Positions 6,500-13,359 are shown, counted from the stretch's first letter. The stretch is 27,405 bases of DNA from CAVSUR01 sp052143655 (GCA_052143655.1 JBKQSL010000185.1:1-27405), one strand, 5' to 3'. Notes: generated from the letters alone by a model not told the origin. Translations and numbers: made by a program.

Positions 6500-6520
6500 A
6501 TGACGGATGGTCGCTCATGA
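6500..6520 (+). promoter_or_regulatory. Six-codon leader ORF overlapping the start of the first XRE gene
   Basis: GGGAGGG (6483-6489) is 10 nt before an ATG at 6500 that reads MTDGRS and stops at TGA 6518-6520. The XRE gene opens at ATG 6517-6519, inside an ATGA overlap. The Shine-Dalgarno is well placed for the leader and 27 nt from the XRE start. The arrangement predicts stop/restart coupling; translation is not shown. Confidence 0.45.
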
Positions 6521-7377
6521 CCGACGTGCCGGCCGGGCCTACAGTCCTGCGGATCCTGCTCGGAACCCAGCTGCGCCGCCTGCGGGAGACCCGGGGCATC
6601 ACCGCCCAGGAGGCCGCCCGCGCCATCCGCGGCTCCGAGTCGAAGATCAGCCGCATCGAGCTGGGCCGCAACGCCGTGCGCGAGATGGACATCGCCGACC
6701 TGCTGACGCTGTACGGGGTCACCGACCCGGGCGAGCGCGAGCAACTGCTCTCCCTGGCCAGCCAGGCGAACCAGCCCGGCTGGTGGCACCGCTACCAGGA
6801 CATCCTGCCCCCCTGGTTCCAGGCCTACATCGGGCTGGAGGAGTCAGCGGAGTCCATCCGCAGTTACGACGCGCAGTTCGTGCCCGGCCTGCTGCAGACC
6901 GAGGAATACGCCGCCGCGGTGCTGGCGCTCGGCGACTTCCGGCCCGAGGAGGCCGAGCGGCTCGTGGTGCTGCGCAAGGAGCGCCAGCGCCGGTTCACCG
7001 CCGGGGGGCTGCGGCTGTGCACGATCATCGACGAGGTGGCGCTGCGCCGGCCGCTGGGCAGTCCCGGCGTCATGCGCGGCCAGCTGGAGTACCTGGCGGA
7101 AGTCTCCGGCCGGCCCGGGTTCACCCTGCAGGTCGTCCCGTTCCCCGGCAGCGCCTACACCGCCCCTGGGAGCTTCAGCATCCTGCAGTTCGCCAGCCCT
7201 GACCTGCCGGACGTGGTGTACGTAGAGCAGCTGACCAGCGCCATGTACCTGGACAAGAAGATGGATGTCGTGCGGTATACCGCAGCCATGGACAAGCTCG
7301 CCAGCCTCAGCGCCGCTCCCGCGGCATCCCGCGAGATCATCCGCTCATTGCTCAAGGAGAGGGAGGGAACCTTATGA
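6517..7377 (+). CDS. XRE-family HTH regulator with DUF5753, WhiJ-like
   Basis: 286 residues. A Cro/CI-type helix-turn-helix lies at about 15-69 (LRRLRETRGITAQEAARAIR, then SESKISRIELGR as the recognition helix). The large C-terminal DUF5753 domain (about 88-275) contains GWWHRYQDILPPWFQAYIGL and QFVPGLLQTEEYAAAVL, which are signature segments. Streptomyces has dozens of such proteins; WhiJ is the studied member and acts as a developmental repressor, probably modulated by the adjacent small DUF397 protein. The stop overlaps a mini-ORF that leads into the DUF397 gene, so the two are one operon. The ATG at 6517 was preferred because conserved sequence follows it closely. DNA target and signal are unknown. 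Confidence 0.9.
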   Translation: MTDVPAGPTVLRILLGTQLRRLRETRGITAQEAARAIRGSESKISRIELGRNAVREMDIADLLTLYGVTDPGEREQLLSLASQANQPGWWHRYQDILPPWFQAYIGLEESAESIRSYDAQFVPGLLQTEEYAAAVLALGDFRPEEAERLVVLRKERQRRFTAGGLRLCTIIDEVALRRPLGSPGVMRGQLEYLAEVSGRPGFTLQVVPFPGSAYTAPGSFSILQFASPDLPDVVYVEQLTSAMYLDKKMDVVRYTAAMDKLASLSAAPAASREIIRSLLKEREGTL

Positions 7378-7405
7378 GCAAGGACCGGGAGGAATCCTTA
7401 TGAGC
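7354..7405 (+). repeat. Imperfect 26-bp tandem repeat duplicating the DUF397 ribosome binding site and start
   Basis: Units 7354-7379 and 7380-7405 agree at 22 of 26 positions. Each starts AAGGA, has a GGGAGG Shine-Dalgarno, and ends CCTTATGAGC with a TGA/ATG overlap. The first ATGA (7374-7377) contains the XRE stop, and the second (7400-7403) opens DUF397. Confidence 0.8.
7374..7403 (+). other. Nine-codon mini-ORF (MSKDREESL) bridging XRE and DUF397
   Basis: It starts inside the ATGA of the XRE stop and ends inside the ATGA of the DUF397 start, so three frames are chained by 4-bp overlaps. It arises because the 26-bp repeat unit is 2 modulo 3. It could be a translated spacer that couples the two genes or a harmless by-product of duplication. 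Confidence 0.4.
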
Positions 7406-7627
7406 AGTACCGGTGACCGCAGTCAGCACGTCGGCCTGGGGGGGGCGACGTGGATCAAGAGCAGCCTCAGCGGGCCCACCGGGGGGAACTGCGTCGAGGT
7501 GGCATTCCTCCCCGACGGGACCATCGCGATGCGCAACTCGCGGCATCCCGACGGCCCGTCCCTGGTCTTCACCCGGGCCGAGTGGGATGCCTTCCTCGGC
7601 GGCGCCAGAGACGGCGAGTTCGGCTAA
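7400..7627 (+). CDS. DUF397 protein, partner of the upstream XRE regulator
   Basis: 75 residues. Family motifs are all present: W18-IKSS, GGNCVEVAFLPDG (29-40), IAMRNSRHPDGP (42-53) and LVFTRAEWDAFLGGARDGEF (55-74). DUF397 proteins are small and cytosolic, and are almost always encoded beside DUF5753 XRE regulators. In the whiJ system the small partner is thought to relieve repression by the regulator. The start at 7400 is set by the GGGAGG Shine-Dalgarno of the second repeat unit and the ATGA overlap. The family assignment is firm; the role is inferred from context. Confidence 0.92.
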   Translation: MSSTGDRSQHVGLGGATWIKSSLSGPTGGNCVEVAFLPDGTIAMRNSRHPDGPSLVFTRAEWDAFLGGARDGEFG

Positions 7628-7683
7628 GCAGGCTCGCAGCCGCAACCGAGGGGGCGGCCATAACGGGGAACGGCCAGAACGGC

Positions 7684-7724
7684 GGCGGCCGCCGGTCTCG
7701 CGCAGCGGGAGCCCGGCGGCCGCC
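7684..7724. terminator. Strong bidirectional terminator between convergent DUF397 genes
   Basis: GGCGGCCGCCGG (7684-7695) pairs perfectly with CCGGCGGCCGCC (7713-7724), a 12-bp all-GC stem with a 17-nt loop. It stands between two genes that run towards each other and can serve both. There is no U-run, as is common in this group. Confidence 0.8.
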
Positions 7725-7731
7725 TCTTCGT

Positions 7732-7757
7732 GGACTGCCCTCAGTTCAGGGCAGTCC
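7732..7757 (-). terminator. Second hairpin overlapping the stop of the minus-strand DUF397 gene
   Basis: GGACTGCCCT (7732-7741) pairs perfectly with AGGGCAGTCC (7748-7757) around a six-base loop. The stem includes the last codons and stop of the minus-strand DUF397. It is only 7 nt from the 12-bp hairpin, so the convergent junction has two stacked terminators. Confidence 0.65.
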
Positions 7758-7980
7758 GCAGTTCACGGCTGTCGGCTCGGGGGAGGTCGAACTGGCCGTT
7801 CTTCACGCCGGCCAGGAAGGCGTCCCACTCCTCGTGGTCGAAGACATGCGCGGCCTTGCTAGTGTCCTTCGAGTCGCGCAGGGCTACGTAGCCGCCCGGC
7901 AGGTGCGCAACCTGCACGCAGGCGGAATTGTTGCAGAAGCGACTGGAGAACCAGACCGCATCCGAGAGGTCTAGTGTCAC
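7741..7980 (-). CDS. DUF397 protein, partner of the minus-strand XRE regulator
   Basis: 79 residues, with the family motifs AVWFSSRFCNNSACVQVAHL, GGYVALRDSK and HVFDHEEWDAFLAGVKNGQF. The Cys16-x4-Cys21 pair replaces the usual S-x-GNC layout and could be chance. The GTG start (7978-7980) follows the TAG of the XRE gene with no gap, and AAAGGA lies about 8 nt upstream, so translation should be coupled. It differs clearly from the DUF397 protein at 7400, so the two modules are not a recent duplication. Role as for other whiJ-type partners: probably modulates its own XRE regulator. Confidence 0.92.
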   Translation of the reverse strand: MTLDLSDAVWFSSRFCNNSACVQVAHLPGGYVALRDSKDTSKAAHVFDHEEWDAFLAGVKNGQFDLPRADSRELRTALN

Positions 7981-8859
7981 CTACTGATCCTTTCGAGAGG
8001 TATATGCACAATTGCGGTTGACTGAGCGGATCAGGTCGGCTGATTCGGCCGGCGGCAGCGCAGTCGCGCGGAGCAGGTCAAATACCTCCGCCTGTGCCCG
8101 GACTTCTTTCTCCCTCTCCTCCAGGTACGCCTGTCCGCCCACCCCTTCTGAGTAGACAACATCCGGGTCGGTTCTTTCCGGGAATTCGATGATCGCGAAC
8201 GGCCCGTTGAGAGCCGGGTGGACTCCGCTGGAAAAGGACAGGACCTGCAGAGTCACATTAGGCCAGGTACTGGCGGCGGACAGGTGCTCGATCTGCCGGT
8301 GCATGACCTCCGGTCCGCCGATCGGCCGCCGGATCACCGCCTCGTCCAGGATGATCCACAGCTGCATCGGATCCGAGCGCAGCAGGACCTCCTGCCGCTG
8401 CATCCGCAGGGATACCAGCCGGTCTACCTCCGCCGCGGTGAGCTTGCGGCGCACCGAGGTCATCACCGCCTCGGCGTACTCCTCCGTCTGCAGCAGGCCG
8501 TGAATGACCTGGGACTCATACACCCGCTCCGACGAGGCTTCGGCTTCCAGGCCGACATAGACGCTGAACCCGGTCGGCAGCACGTCGTCGTAGACCCGCC
8601 ACCAGCCCTTGCGATGCCCTTCCCGGGCCATGTCGGTGAGGGCCTGGCGCTGCGCCGGGTCACTGACGCCGTAGATGTCCAGCATCGCCGACAGGTAGGC
8701 GGTCCGGGTCGGCGCCTTGCCGGTCTCGATCCGCGACAGCGTGGAGGCCGCCAGGCCCAGGCGATCTGCCACTTCTTCCAGCTTGATGGACTGCGCTTCG
8801 CGCAAATGGCGCAATTCGCTGCCAAGGCGGCGGCGCCGGACAGTGGGACCGACAGACAC
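7981..8859 (-). CDS. XRE-family HTH regulator with DUF5753, WhiJ-like (second module)
   Basis: 292 residues from the GTG at 8857-8859. The HTH lies at about 12-64 (LGSELRHLREAQSIKLEEVA, then LAASTLSRIETGK). DUF5753 is at about 85-280, with GWWRVYDDVLPTGFSVYVGL, QVIHGLLQTEEYAEAVM and PIGGPEVMHRQIEHL. The start was chosen because GGGAGGGGG lies just upstream and family members begin shortly before the HTH; the frame stays open to 9012, but that extension is Arg-rich and not conserved. It forms an operon with the DUF397 gene at 7980. It probably represses its own promoter or neighbours; the 25-bp imperfect dyad at 8997-9021 is a candidate site. Confidence 0.9.
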   Translation of the reverse strand: MSVGPTVRRRRLGSELRHLREAQSIKLEEVADRLGLAASTLSRIETGKAPTRTAYLSAMLDIYGVSDPAQRQALTDMAREGHRKGWWRVYDDVLPTGFSVYVGLEAEASSERVYESQVIHGLLQTEEYAEAVMTSVRRKLTAAEVDRLVSLRMQRQEVLLRSDPMQLWIILDEAVIRRPIGGPEVMHRQIEHLSAASTWPNVTLQVLSFSSGVHPALNGPFAIIEFPERTDPDVVYSEGVGGQAYLEEREKEVRAQAEVFDLLRATALPPAESADLIRSVNRNCAYTSRKDQ

Positions 8860-9179
8860 GGGCGACCGCCCCCTCCCGGGAATGACAGGAAAGCGCCACC
8901 CGGCAATCCCGAGCCGGGCACGCCTGCGCCTGGTGATGTTATGCAGGACGATACCGGAAATAGACCCACGATGGGATCCCAATTGAAATCTCGTGACGCA
9001 AATGTGTCTCACGCACTTGCGCCGGATGCACGCCCGGGCAATGATGAAACCGCCGCCGGGCGCCGCGGCACCGCCACCGCCACGGCGGCTGGCGCGGGGC
9101 TACGAGGGGCCAGTTCGTCGCGCCACAGTGGCCAGCAGGCCCCGCGCCGCGGCAGAGCAAGGGGGGAAGGAGCCCGCGG
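8860..9179. other. Divergent intergenic region between the second XRE gene and the HATPase gene
   Basis: The 320 bases contain no supported gene. The middle (about 8940-9010) is the AT-richest part and should hold the two divergent promoters, but I could not draw a convincing -35/-10 pair on either strand. The dyad at 8997-9021 lies at its edge. The last 20 bases carry the AAGGAG Shine-Dalgarno of the HATPase. Confidence 0.6.
8997..9021. promoter_or_regulatory. Imperfect 25-bp inverted repeat, candidate operator
   Basis: CGCAAATGTGT and ACGCACTTGCG are near-symmetrical arms around a short centre, with nine of the first eleven positions pairing. It lies between the divergent XRE and HATPase genes, so one site could control both. 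The regulator is not identified; the upstream XRE protein is the first candidate. Confidence 0.4.
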
Positions 9180-9635
9180 ATGGGGTTACCGGAGTGGCCC
9201 GGCGATGATCCCCAGCATCCTGCCGATACGGCAGGGGGGTCAATACTCGGCTGCCTGACCATTCCCGGCCGCCCTGAGCACGTGCAGGAGGCCAGGGCAT
9301 TCGTGGCCAAGATCCTGGGCGGCCAGGGCCGCAGCCCCTGTGAGGTGGCCGTGCTGCTGACCTCGGAGATCGTCACCAACGCCATCGTGCACACTAATTC
9401 CAGCCGGCCGGGGGGCACGGTTACCCTGGTGGTCGCCGAGGCCGGCGGCGGGCTGCGGATAACCGTCGAGGACAGCGGATCAGATCTCGGCACGCCAGTG
9501 GTCCGGGACGAGGTGTTCACCGACGGCGGCCACGGGATGTTCCTGGTGGAGCATCTCGCTGACCGGTGGGGCTACCTGCGCGGGCCGTACGGCACCGCGG
9601 TCTGGTTCTGGCTGCGGGAGCCGACCGCCGCCTGA
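9180..9635 (+). CDS. RsbW-like anti-sigma factor / HATPase-domain protein
   Basis: 151 residues, essentially a single histidine-kinase-like ATPase domain. The N box is SEIVTNAIVH (62-71), the G1 box is EDSG (97-100), and the glycine-rich lid is GGHGMFLVEHLADRWG (116-131). Single-domain proteins of this type in Streptomyces are RsbW/SpoIIAB-like kinases that bind sigma factors or phosphorylate anti-sigma antagonists. They are often encoded beside whiJ/DUF397 pairs, as here. No sigma factor or STAS antagonist gene is in the window, so partners must lie elsewhere. The ATG at 9180 has AAGGAG at normal spacing. The stop is 10 nt from the convergent der stop. Confidence 0.87.
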   Translation: MGLPEWPGDDPQHPADTAGGSILGCLTIPGRPEHVQEARAFVAKILGGQGRSPCEVAVLLTSEIVTNAIVHTNSSRPGGTVTLVVAEAGGGLRITVEDSGSDLGTPVVRDEVFTDGGHGMFLVEHLADRWGYLRGPYGTAVWFWLREPTAA

Positions 9636-9645
9636 GCGGCCCCGG

Positions 9646-11073
9646 TCAGCTGCGGCGGCTGCCGCGCCGGGCGGCCGGGCTGCCGCGCTTTTCCCGCAGC
9701 CGCATCGTGACGTGCACCGGCGACCCGGCGAAGCCGAACTCCTCACGCAGCCGACGCTCGATGAACCGCCGGTAGCCCGCGGTCAGGAAACCCGTTGTGA
9801 ACAGGACGAAGTGCGGCGGGCGGATCCCGGCCTGGGTGGCGAACATGATCTTCGGCTGGCGTCCGCCGCGCACCGGCGGCGGGGTCGCCGCGACGAGCGC
9901 GGTCAGCCACGCGTTCAGGCGGCCGGTAGGCACCCGGGTCTCCCAGCCGGCTAGTGCCGCCTCGATCGCGGGCGCCAGCCGGTCGGTGTGCCAGCCGGTG
10001 GCCGCCGAGACGTTGACCCGCGGCGCCCACCGGGCCGTGTGCAGCTGCCGGTCGATCTCCCGGTCGAGGAAATGCCGGCGGTCCTCGTCCACCAGATCCC
10101 ACTTGTTGCAGGCGAGCACCAGCGCCCGCCCGGCCTCGATGACCATGGAGACGATCCGCAGGTCCTGCTCGGCGAGCGGCTGGCTGGCGTCGATCAGCAC
10201 GACGGCCGCCTCGGCGCGTTCCAGCGCCCGCTCGGTGCGCAGGGCAGCGAAGTAGTCAGCGCCCTTGACCTGATGCACCCGGCGCCGGATGCCCGCGGTG
10301 TCGATGAACGTGTAGGTCCGCCCGCCCAGGTCGATCAGCTCGTCCACCGGGTCGCGGGTGGTGCCGGCGATCTCGTCGACCAGTACCCGCTCGGCGCGGG
10401 CCAGCTTGTTCAGCAGGCTGGACTTCCCGACGTTGGGCCGGCCGATCAGCGCGACCCGGCGCGGGCCGGCCGCCGCGTCCAGGACTTCTCGCGGCGCCTG
10501 CGGCAGCGCCTCCAGCACCGCATCGAGCAGGTCGCCGCTGCCGCGGCCGTGCAGTGCGCTGACCGACTGCGGCTCCCCCAGCCCCAGCGACCACAGCGCC
10601 GCCACGGCCGGCTCGCCCGGGGCATCGTCGACCTTGTTGGCCGCCAGCACCACCGGCTTGCGGGTCCGCCGCAGCACCGCGGCGACCGCGGCGTCGGCGT
10701 CGGTGACGCCGACCACCGCATCGACCACGAAGAGCACGGCATCGGCAGCAGCCACCGCTACCCGGGCCTGCGCGGCAACCTGGGCGGCCAGTTCCGCCGA
10801 CCCCTCGACGGACGGCTCCCAGCCGCCGGTGTCCACCAGCGTGAACGCCCGCCCGCGCCAGGTCGCGTCGTAGGCCACCCGGTCCCTGGTCACGCCGGGA
10901 GTATCCTCGACCACCGCCTGGCGGCTGCCCAGTATCCGGTTCACCAGCGTGGACTTGCCGACGTTGGGACGCCCCACGACCGCCAGCACCGGGACGCCAG
11001 GCTCGCCTCCGCCCGGCTCAATGTCCGGCTCGCCGTCGCTCTCGCCCGGCGCCGGGGCCGCGAACCCGCTCAT
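9646..11073 (-). CDS. der: Ribosome biogenesis GTPase Der (EngA)
   Basis: 475 residues with two consecutive GTPase domains, the hallmark of Der. Domain 1 has GRPNVGKST (34-42), DTGG and NKVD. Domain 2 has a second GRPNVGKSS (from about 209), DTAG and NKWD. A C-terminal KH-like domain follows, ending in a basic tail (RLREKRGSPAARRGSRRS). Der helps assemble the 50S subunit and is essential in most bacteria. The ATG at 11071-11073 overlaps the cmk stop as ATGA; a GTG nine bases upstream is possible but less likely. The first 27 residues are an acidic, Gly/Pro-rich extension typical of actinobacterial Der. It is the last gene of the operon. Confidence 0.97.
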   Translation of the reverse strand: MSGFAAPAPGESDGEPDIEPGGGEPGVPVLAVVGRPNVGKSTLVNRILGSRQAVVEDTPGVTRDRVAYDATWRGRAFTLVDTGGWEPSVEGSAELAAQVAAQARVAVAAADAVLFVVDAVVGVTDADAAVAAVLRRTRKPVVLAANKVDDAPGEPAVAALWSLGLGEPQSVSALHGRGSGDLLDAVLEALPQAPREVLDAAAGPRRVALIGRPNVGKSSLLNKLARAERVLVDEIAGTTRDPVDELIDLGGRTYTFIDTAGIRRRVHQVKGADYFAALRTERALERAEAAVVLIDASQPLAEQDLRIVSMVIEAGRALVLACNKWDLVDEDRRHFLDREIDRQLHTARWAPRVNVSAATGWHTDRLAPAIEAALAGWETRVPTGRLNAWLTALVAATPPPVRGGRQPKIMFATQAGIRPPHFVLFTTGFLTAGYRRFIERRLREEFGFAGSPVHVTMRLREKRGSPAARRGSRRS

Positions 11074-11861
11074 CGCGCCCACGCCACGTGCGCGGCCTGC
11101 CCGGCCGGCCCCGGCTGGCTGGCCCCGGCCGCCTGACGGACCCGGACCAGGTGCAGGATCGTGCCGATGACCTCGTCGAGGGTCAGCATGGTCGCGTCGA
11201 TCTCGACCGCGTCCGCCGCCCGGGCCAGCTGCGGTGCGTCCCGGCGGTCACGCCGTGCCTGCTCCTGCCGGGTGAGCGCCGGCGTCGCCTGCGGATCGGC
11301 TGCCAGGTCCGCGCTGCGCCGCTGCGCCCGCACTTCCTCGCTGGCGGTGAGGAACACCTTCACCGGCGCCCGCGGGGCCACCACGGTGCCGATGTCCCGG
11401 CCCTCGGCCACGATGCCCGGCCCGGCGGCCGCGGCCGCGATGATCTCCTGCTGCTGGGCGATCAGCCAGGCGCGGACCTGCGGGACTGAGGCGACCGCGC
11501 TGACCGCGTTCGACACCTCGCGGGTCCGGATCGGCCCGGACACGTCCGTGCCGTCGACGGCGATGCGCGGCGCCTGCGGGTCGGTGCCGACCTCCAGGTC
11601 CGCCTGCCGCAGCCGCCCGGCCACCTCCTGCGGGCTGGTCACGTCGACGCCACGGGCCAGGAGCCACCAGGTCAGCGCCCGGTACATGGCGCCGGTGTCC
11701 AGGTAGCGCAGCCCGAGGGCGACGGCGACGCCGCGGGCCGCGCTGGACTTGCCCGAGCCGGCCGGCCCGTCCACGGCGATGACGATCGCCGGCGCGGTGC
11801 CGGCGGCCGGGCTGGCCGGCCGGGAGCCGGGATCAGGCGGGCGGGCTGGGATGTTGGTCAC
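11070..11861 (-). CDS. cmk: Cytidylate kinase
   Basis: 263 residues. The P-loop is DGPAGSGKSS (31-40), followed by LRYLDTGAMYRALTWWLL, the NMP-binding entry of CMP kinases, and EGRDIGTVVAP, another family signature. It phosphorylates CMP and dCMP with ATP, feeding pyrimidine nucleotide pools. The start is the GTG at 11859-11861, 10 nt after the tyrA stop, with only a weak Shine-Dalgarno. The frame is open far upstream, but that part runs through tyrA and has no family similarity. The order tyrA-cmk-der is conserved in actinobacteria, and the stop overlaps der by four bases. Confidence 0.95.
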   Translation of the reverse strand: MTNIPARPPDPGSRPASPAAGTAPAIVIAVDGPAGSGKSSAARGVAVALGLRYLDTGAMYRALTWWLLARGVDVTSPQEVAGRLRQADLEVGTDPQAPRIAVDGTDVSGPIRTREVSNAVSAVASVPQVRAWLIAQQQEIIAAAAAGPGIVAEGRDIGTVVAPRAPVKVFLTASEEVRAQRRSADLAADPQATPALTRQEQARRDRRDAPQLARAADAVEIDATMLTLDEVIGTILHLVRVRQAAGASQPGPAGQAAHVAWAR

Positions 11862-11871
11862 CCACGTGATG

Positions 11872-12972
11872 TTACCGGCGGACGGGCCACCCGCCGGCCG
11901 CCAGTGCGGCCGTGAGCGGCGCGGCCGCCTCCGGCCGGACTGACAGCTCGGCCACGCCGGCCGGCAGGCCCGGCGAGTGCTCGATGCCCACGTCCTCGAT
12001 GTTGACACCCGCGGCACCGGCCGCCTGGAACAGCCGGGCCAGCTCGCCGGGCTGGTCACCGATGACCACCTGCACGATCGTGTAATCGGGTGCGGGCCTG
12101 CCGTGCTTGCCGGGAATCCTGGCCACGCCTGCCCCGCCGCGCTCCAGCAGGCCCGTCAGCTGCTTGACGAGGGCCTGGTCGCCGGCCGCGGCGCCGGCCA
12201 GCACTCCGGCCGCCGCGGTCAGCTCCGCGGCCACGGCCGCCAGCACCTGCGCGGCGTGCCCCGCGTTGGCGGTAAGGATCTGCGTCCACAGCTCGCTGTC
12301 CCCGGCGGCGATCCTGGTCACATCCCGCAGGCCCTGGCCGGCCAGCCTCAGCGCCGGCTCGGGCGCATGCTCCAGCCGCGCGGCCATGGCCACCGCGACC
12401 AGGTGCGGCACATGCGAGACGAGCGCCACGTGCCGGTCATGCTCGGCCGCCGGCATGAACACCGGCTGGGCCCCGCAGGCGCGCGCCAGGTCCGCGGCCG
12501 CGGCCGCGGCGCCCTCGTCGGTGCCCGGCCCGGGGCACAGTACCCACGGGCGGCCGAGGAACAGGTCGGCGCGGGCGGCGGCCGGCCCGGACCGCTCCCG
12601 GCCGGACAGCGGGTGGCCGGGCACATAGCTGCGCAGGTCGCAGCCCAGCTCGCGGGCACGTGCCAGGGGCAGTTCCTTGACGCTCGCGACGTCGGTGTAG
12701 CAGCGGGCCAGCCCGCTGCGCTGGGCCTGCGCCAGCGCGGGCGCCACCGCGGCCGGGGGCATGGCCAGCACCGCGATATCCGCCGGGCCGCCCGGCAGGC
12801 CGTCCGGGGGCAGCACCTGGCCCGCGCCGATGTCGGCGGCCAGCCGGGCCGAGGCCGGGTCGCTGTCGGCCAGCCAGACGGCACTGCCCTGTTCCCGCAG
12901 GGCCAGCGCGACGGACGTGCCGATCAGGCCCGCCCCGAGCACGACCGCGCGGGCCGGGGCCGTCGGGTTCAC
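11872..12972 (-). CDS. tyrA: Prephenate dehydrogenase with C-terminal ACT domain
   Basis: 366 residues. The NAD(P)-binding glycine motif is VVLGAGLIGTSVALAL (10-25). The catalytic core follows, with the family's CYTDVASVKE and YVPGHPLSGRERSGPAAARA segments (the latter with the substrate-binding HPLSG). The end (about 291-366; DYTIVQVVIGDQPGELARLF, then INIEDVGIEHSPG-like sequence) is an ACT domain, probably for tyrosine feedback. The enzyme oxidatively decarboxylates prephenate to 4-hydroxyphenylpyruvate. It lies directly downstream of aroH, the preceding pathway step, and the junction contains two chained mini-ORFs. The GTG start (12970-12972) has GAGGAGA six bases upstream. Confidence 0.93.
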   Translation of the reverse strand: MNPTAPARAVVLGAGLIGTSVALALREQGSAVWLADSDPASARLAADIGAGQVLPPDGLPGGPADIAVLAMPPAAVAPALAQAQRSGLARCYTDVASVKELPLARARELGCDLRSYVPGHPLSGRERSGPAAARADLFLGRPWVLCPGPGTDEGAAAAAADLARACGAQPVFMPAAEHDRHVALVSHVPHLVAVAMAARLEHAPEPALRLAGQGLRDVTRIAAGDSELWTQILTANAGHAAQVLAAVAAELTAAAGVLAGAAAGDQALVKQLTGLLERGGAGVARIPGKHGRPAPDYTIVQVVIGDQPGELARLFQAAGAAGVNIEDVGIEHSPGLPAGVAELSVRPEAAAPLTAALAAGGWPVRR

Positions 12973-13000
12973 TGCGCTCTCCTCACTGCGCTTTCCTCAC
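12969..13000 (-). repeat. 14-bp tandem repeat forming two chained mini-ORFs between aroH and tyrA
   Basis: On the minus strand the 14-base unit GTGAGG(A/G)... is present twice and followed by a third GTGA. Mini-ORF 1 (13000 down to 12983) is VRKAQ; its GTG overlaps the aroH stop and its TGA overlaps the GTG of mini-ORF 2. Mini-ORF 2 (12986 down to 12969) is VRRAQ and its TGA overlaps the tyrA GTG. Each unit carries its own AGGA or GAGGAGA Shine-Dalgarno. Four frames are thus chained by three GTGA overlaps. The sequence facts are direct; translation is not shown. Confidence 0.8.
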
Positions 13001-13359
13001 TGGGCGATGTCCACCCGCAGCGCGGCCGCGCCGCGCAGGTACACGTGCCGGACCTGCTGCCTCGGCAGGTCGCTCTCCACGTGCATGAGCAGCCGGACCA
13101 CCCGGGGCATCCCGCCGGGCACGGCGATCTCCGAGCAGCACAGCAGCGGCACCTCGCCGAAGCCGAGCTGGCGCGCGGCCAGCGCGGGGAACTCGGCCGT
13201 CAGGTCCCGGGTCGCGGTGAACAGCACGCTGATCACCACGTCGGTGGTCAGCGCATTGCGGCTCATGACCTCGGTGACCAGCTCCGCGGTCGCGGTCAGG
13301 ATCGCTGCCCGGTCGTTGGCATCGACCTGCACCGCGCCGCGGATCGCCCGGACCGCCAC
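12997..13359 (-). CDS. aroH: Chorismate mutase, AroH type
   Basis: 120 residues, the size of the monofunctional AroH class (the trimeric Bacillus subtilis fold) rather than the AroQ helical type. It starts VAVRAIRGAVQVDANDRAAI, with the conserved RG(A)xxV and N/D residues. It contains VISVLFTATRDLTAEFPA (active-site F-T-x-T-x-D-L) and ends with the IRHVYLRGAAALR-like active-site segment, here VRHVYLRGAAALR. It converts chorismate to prephenate. The GTG start has GGGAGGGAG upstream. It heads the aroH-tyrA-cmk-der group. Confidence 0.95.
   Translation of the reverse strand: MAVRAIRGAVQVDANDRAAILTATAELVTEVMSRNALTTDVVISVLFTATRDLTAEFPALAARQLGFGEVPLLCCSEIAVPGGMPRVVRLLMHVESDLPRQQVRHVYLRGAAALRVDIAQ

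Noticed and set aside
8860..9012. N-terminal extension of the second XRE regulator
   Set aside because: Arg/Gly-rich, not HTH-like, and it would bypass the well-placed GGGAGGGGG before the GTG at 8859.
11862..12059. N-terminal extension of the cytidylate kinase frame
   Set aside because: It lies inside tyrA, is low-complexity, and CMP kinases begin shortly before the P-loop; the GTG at 11861 fits.
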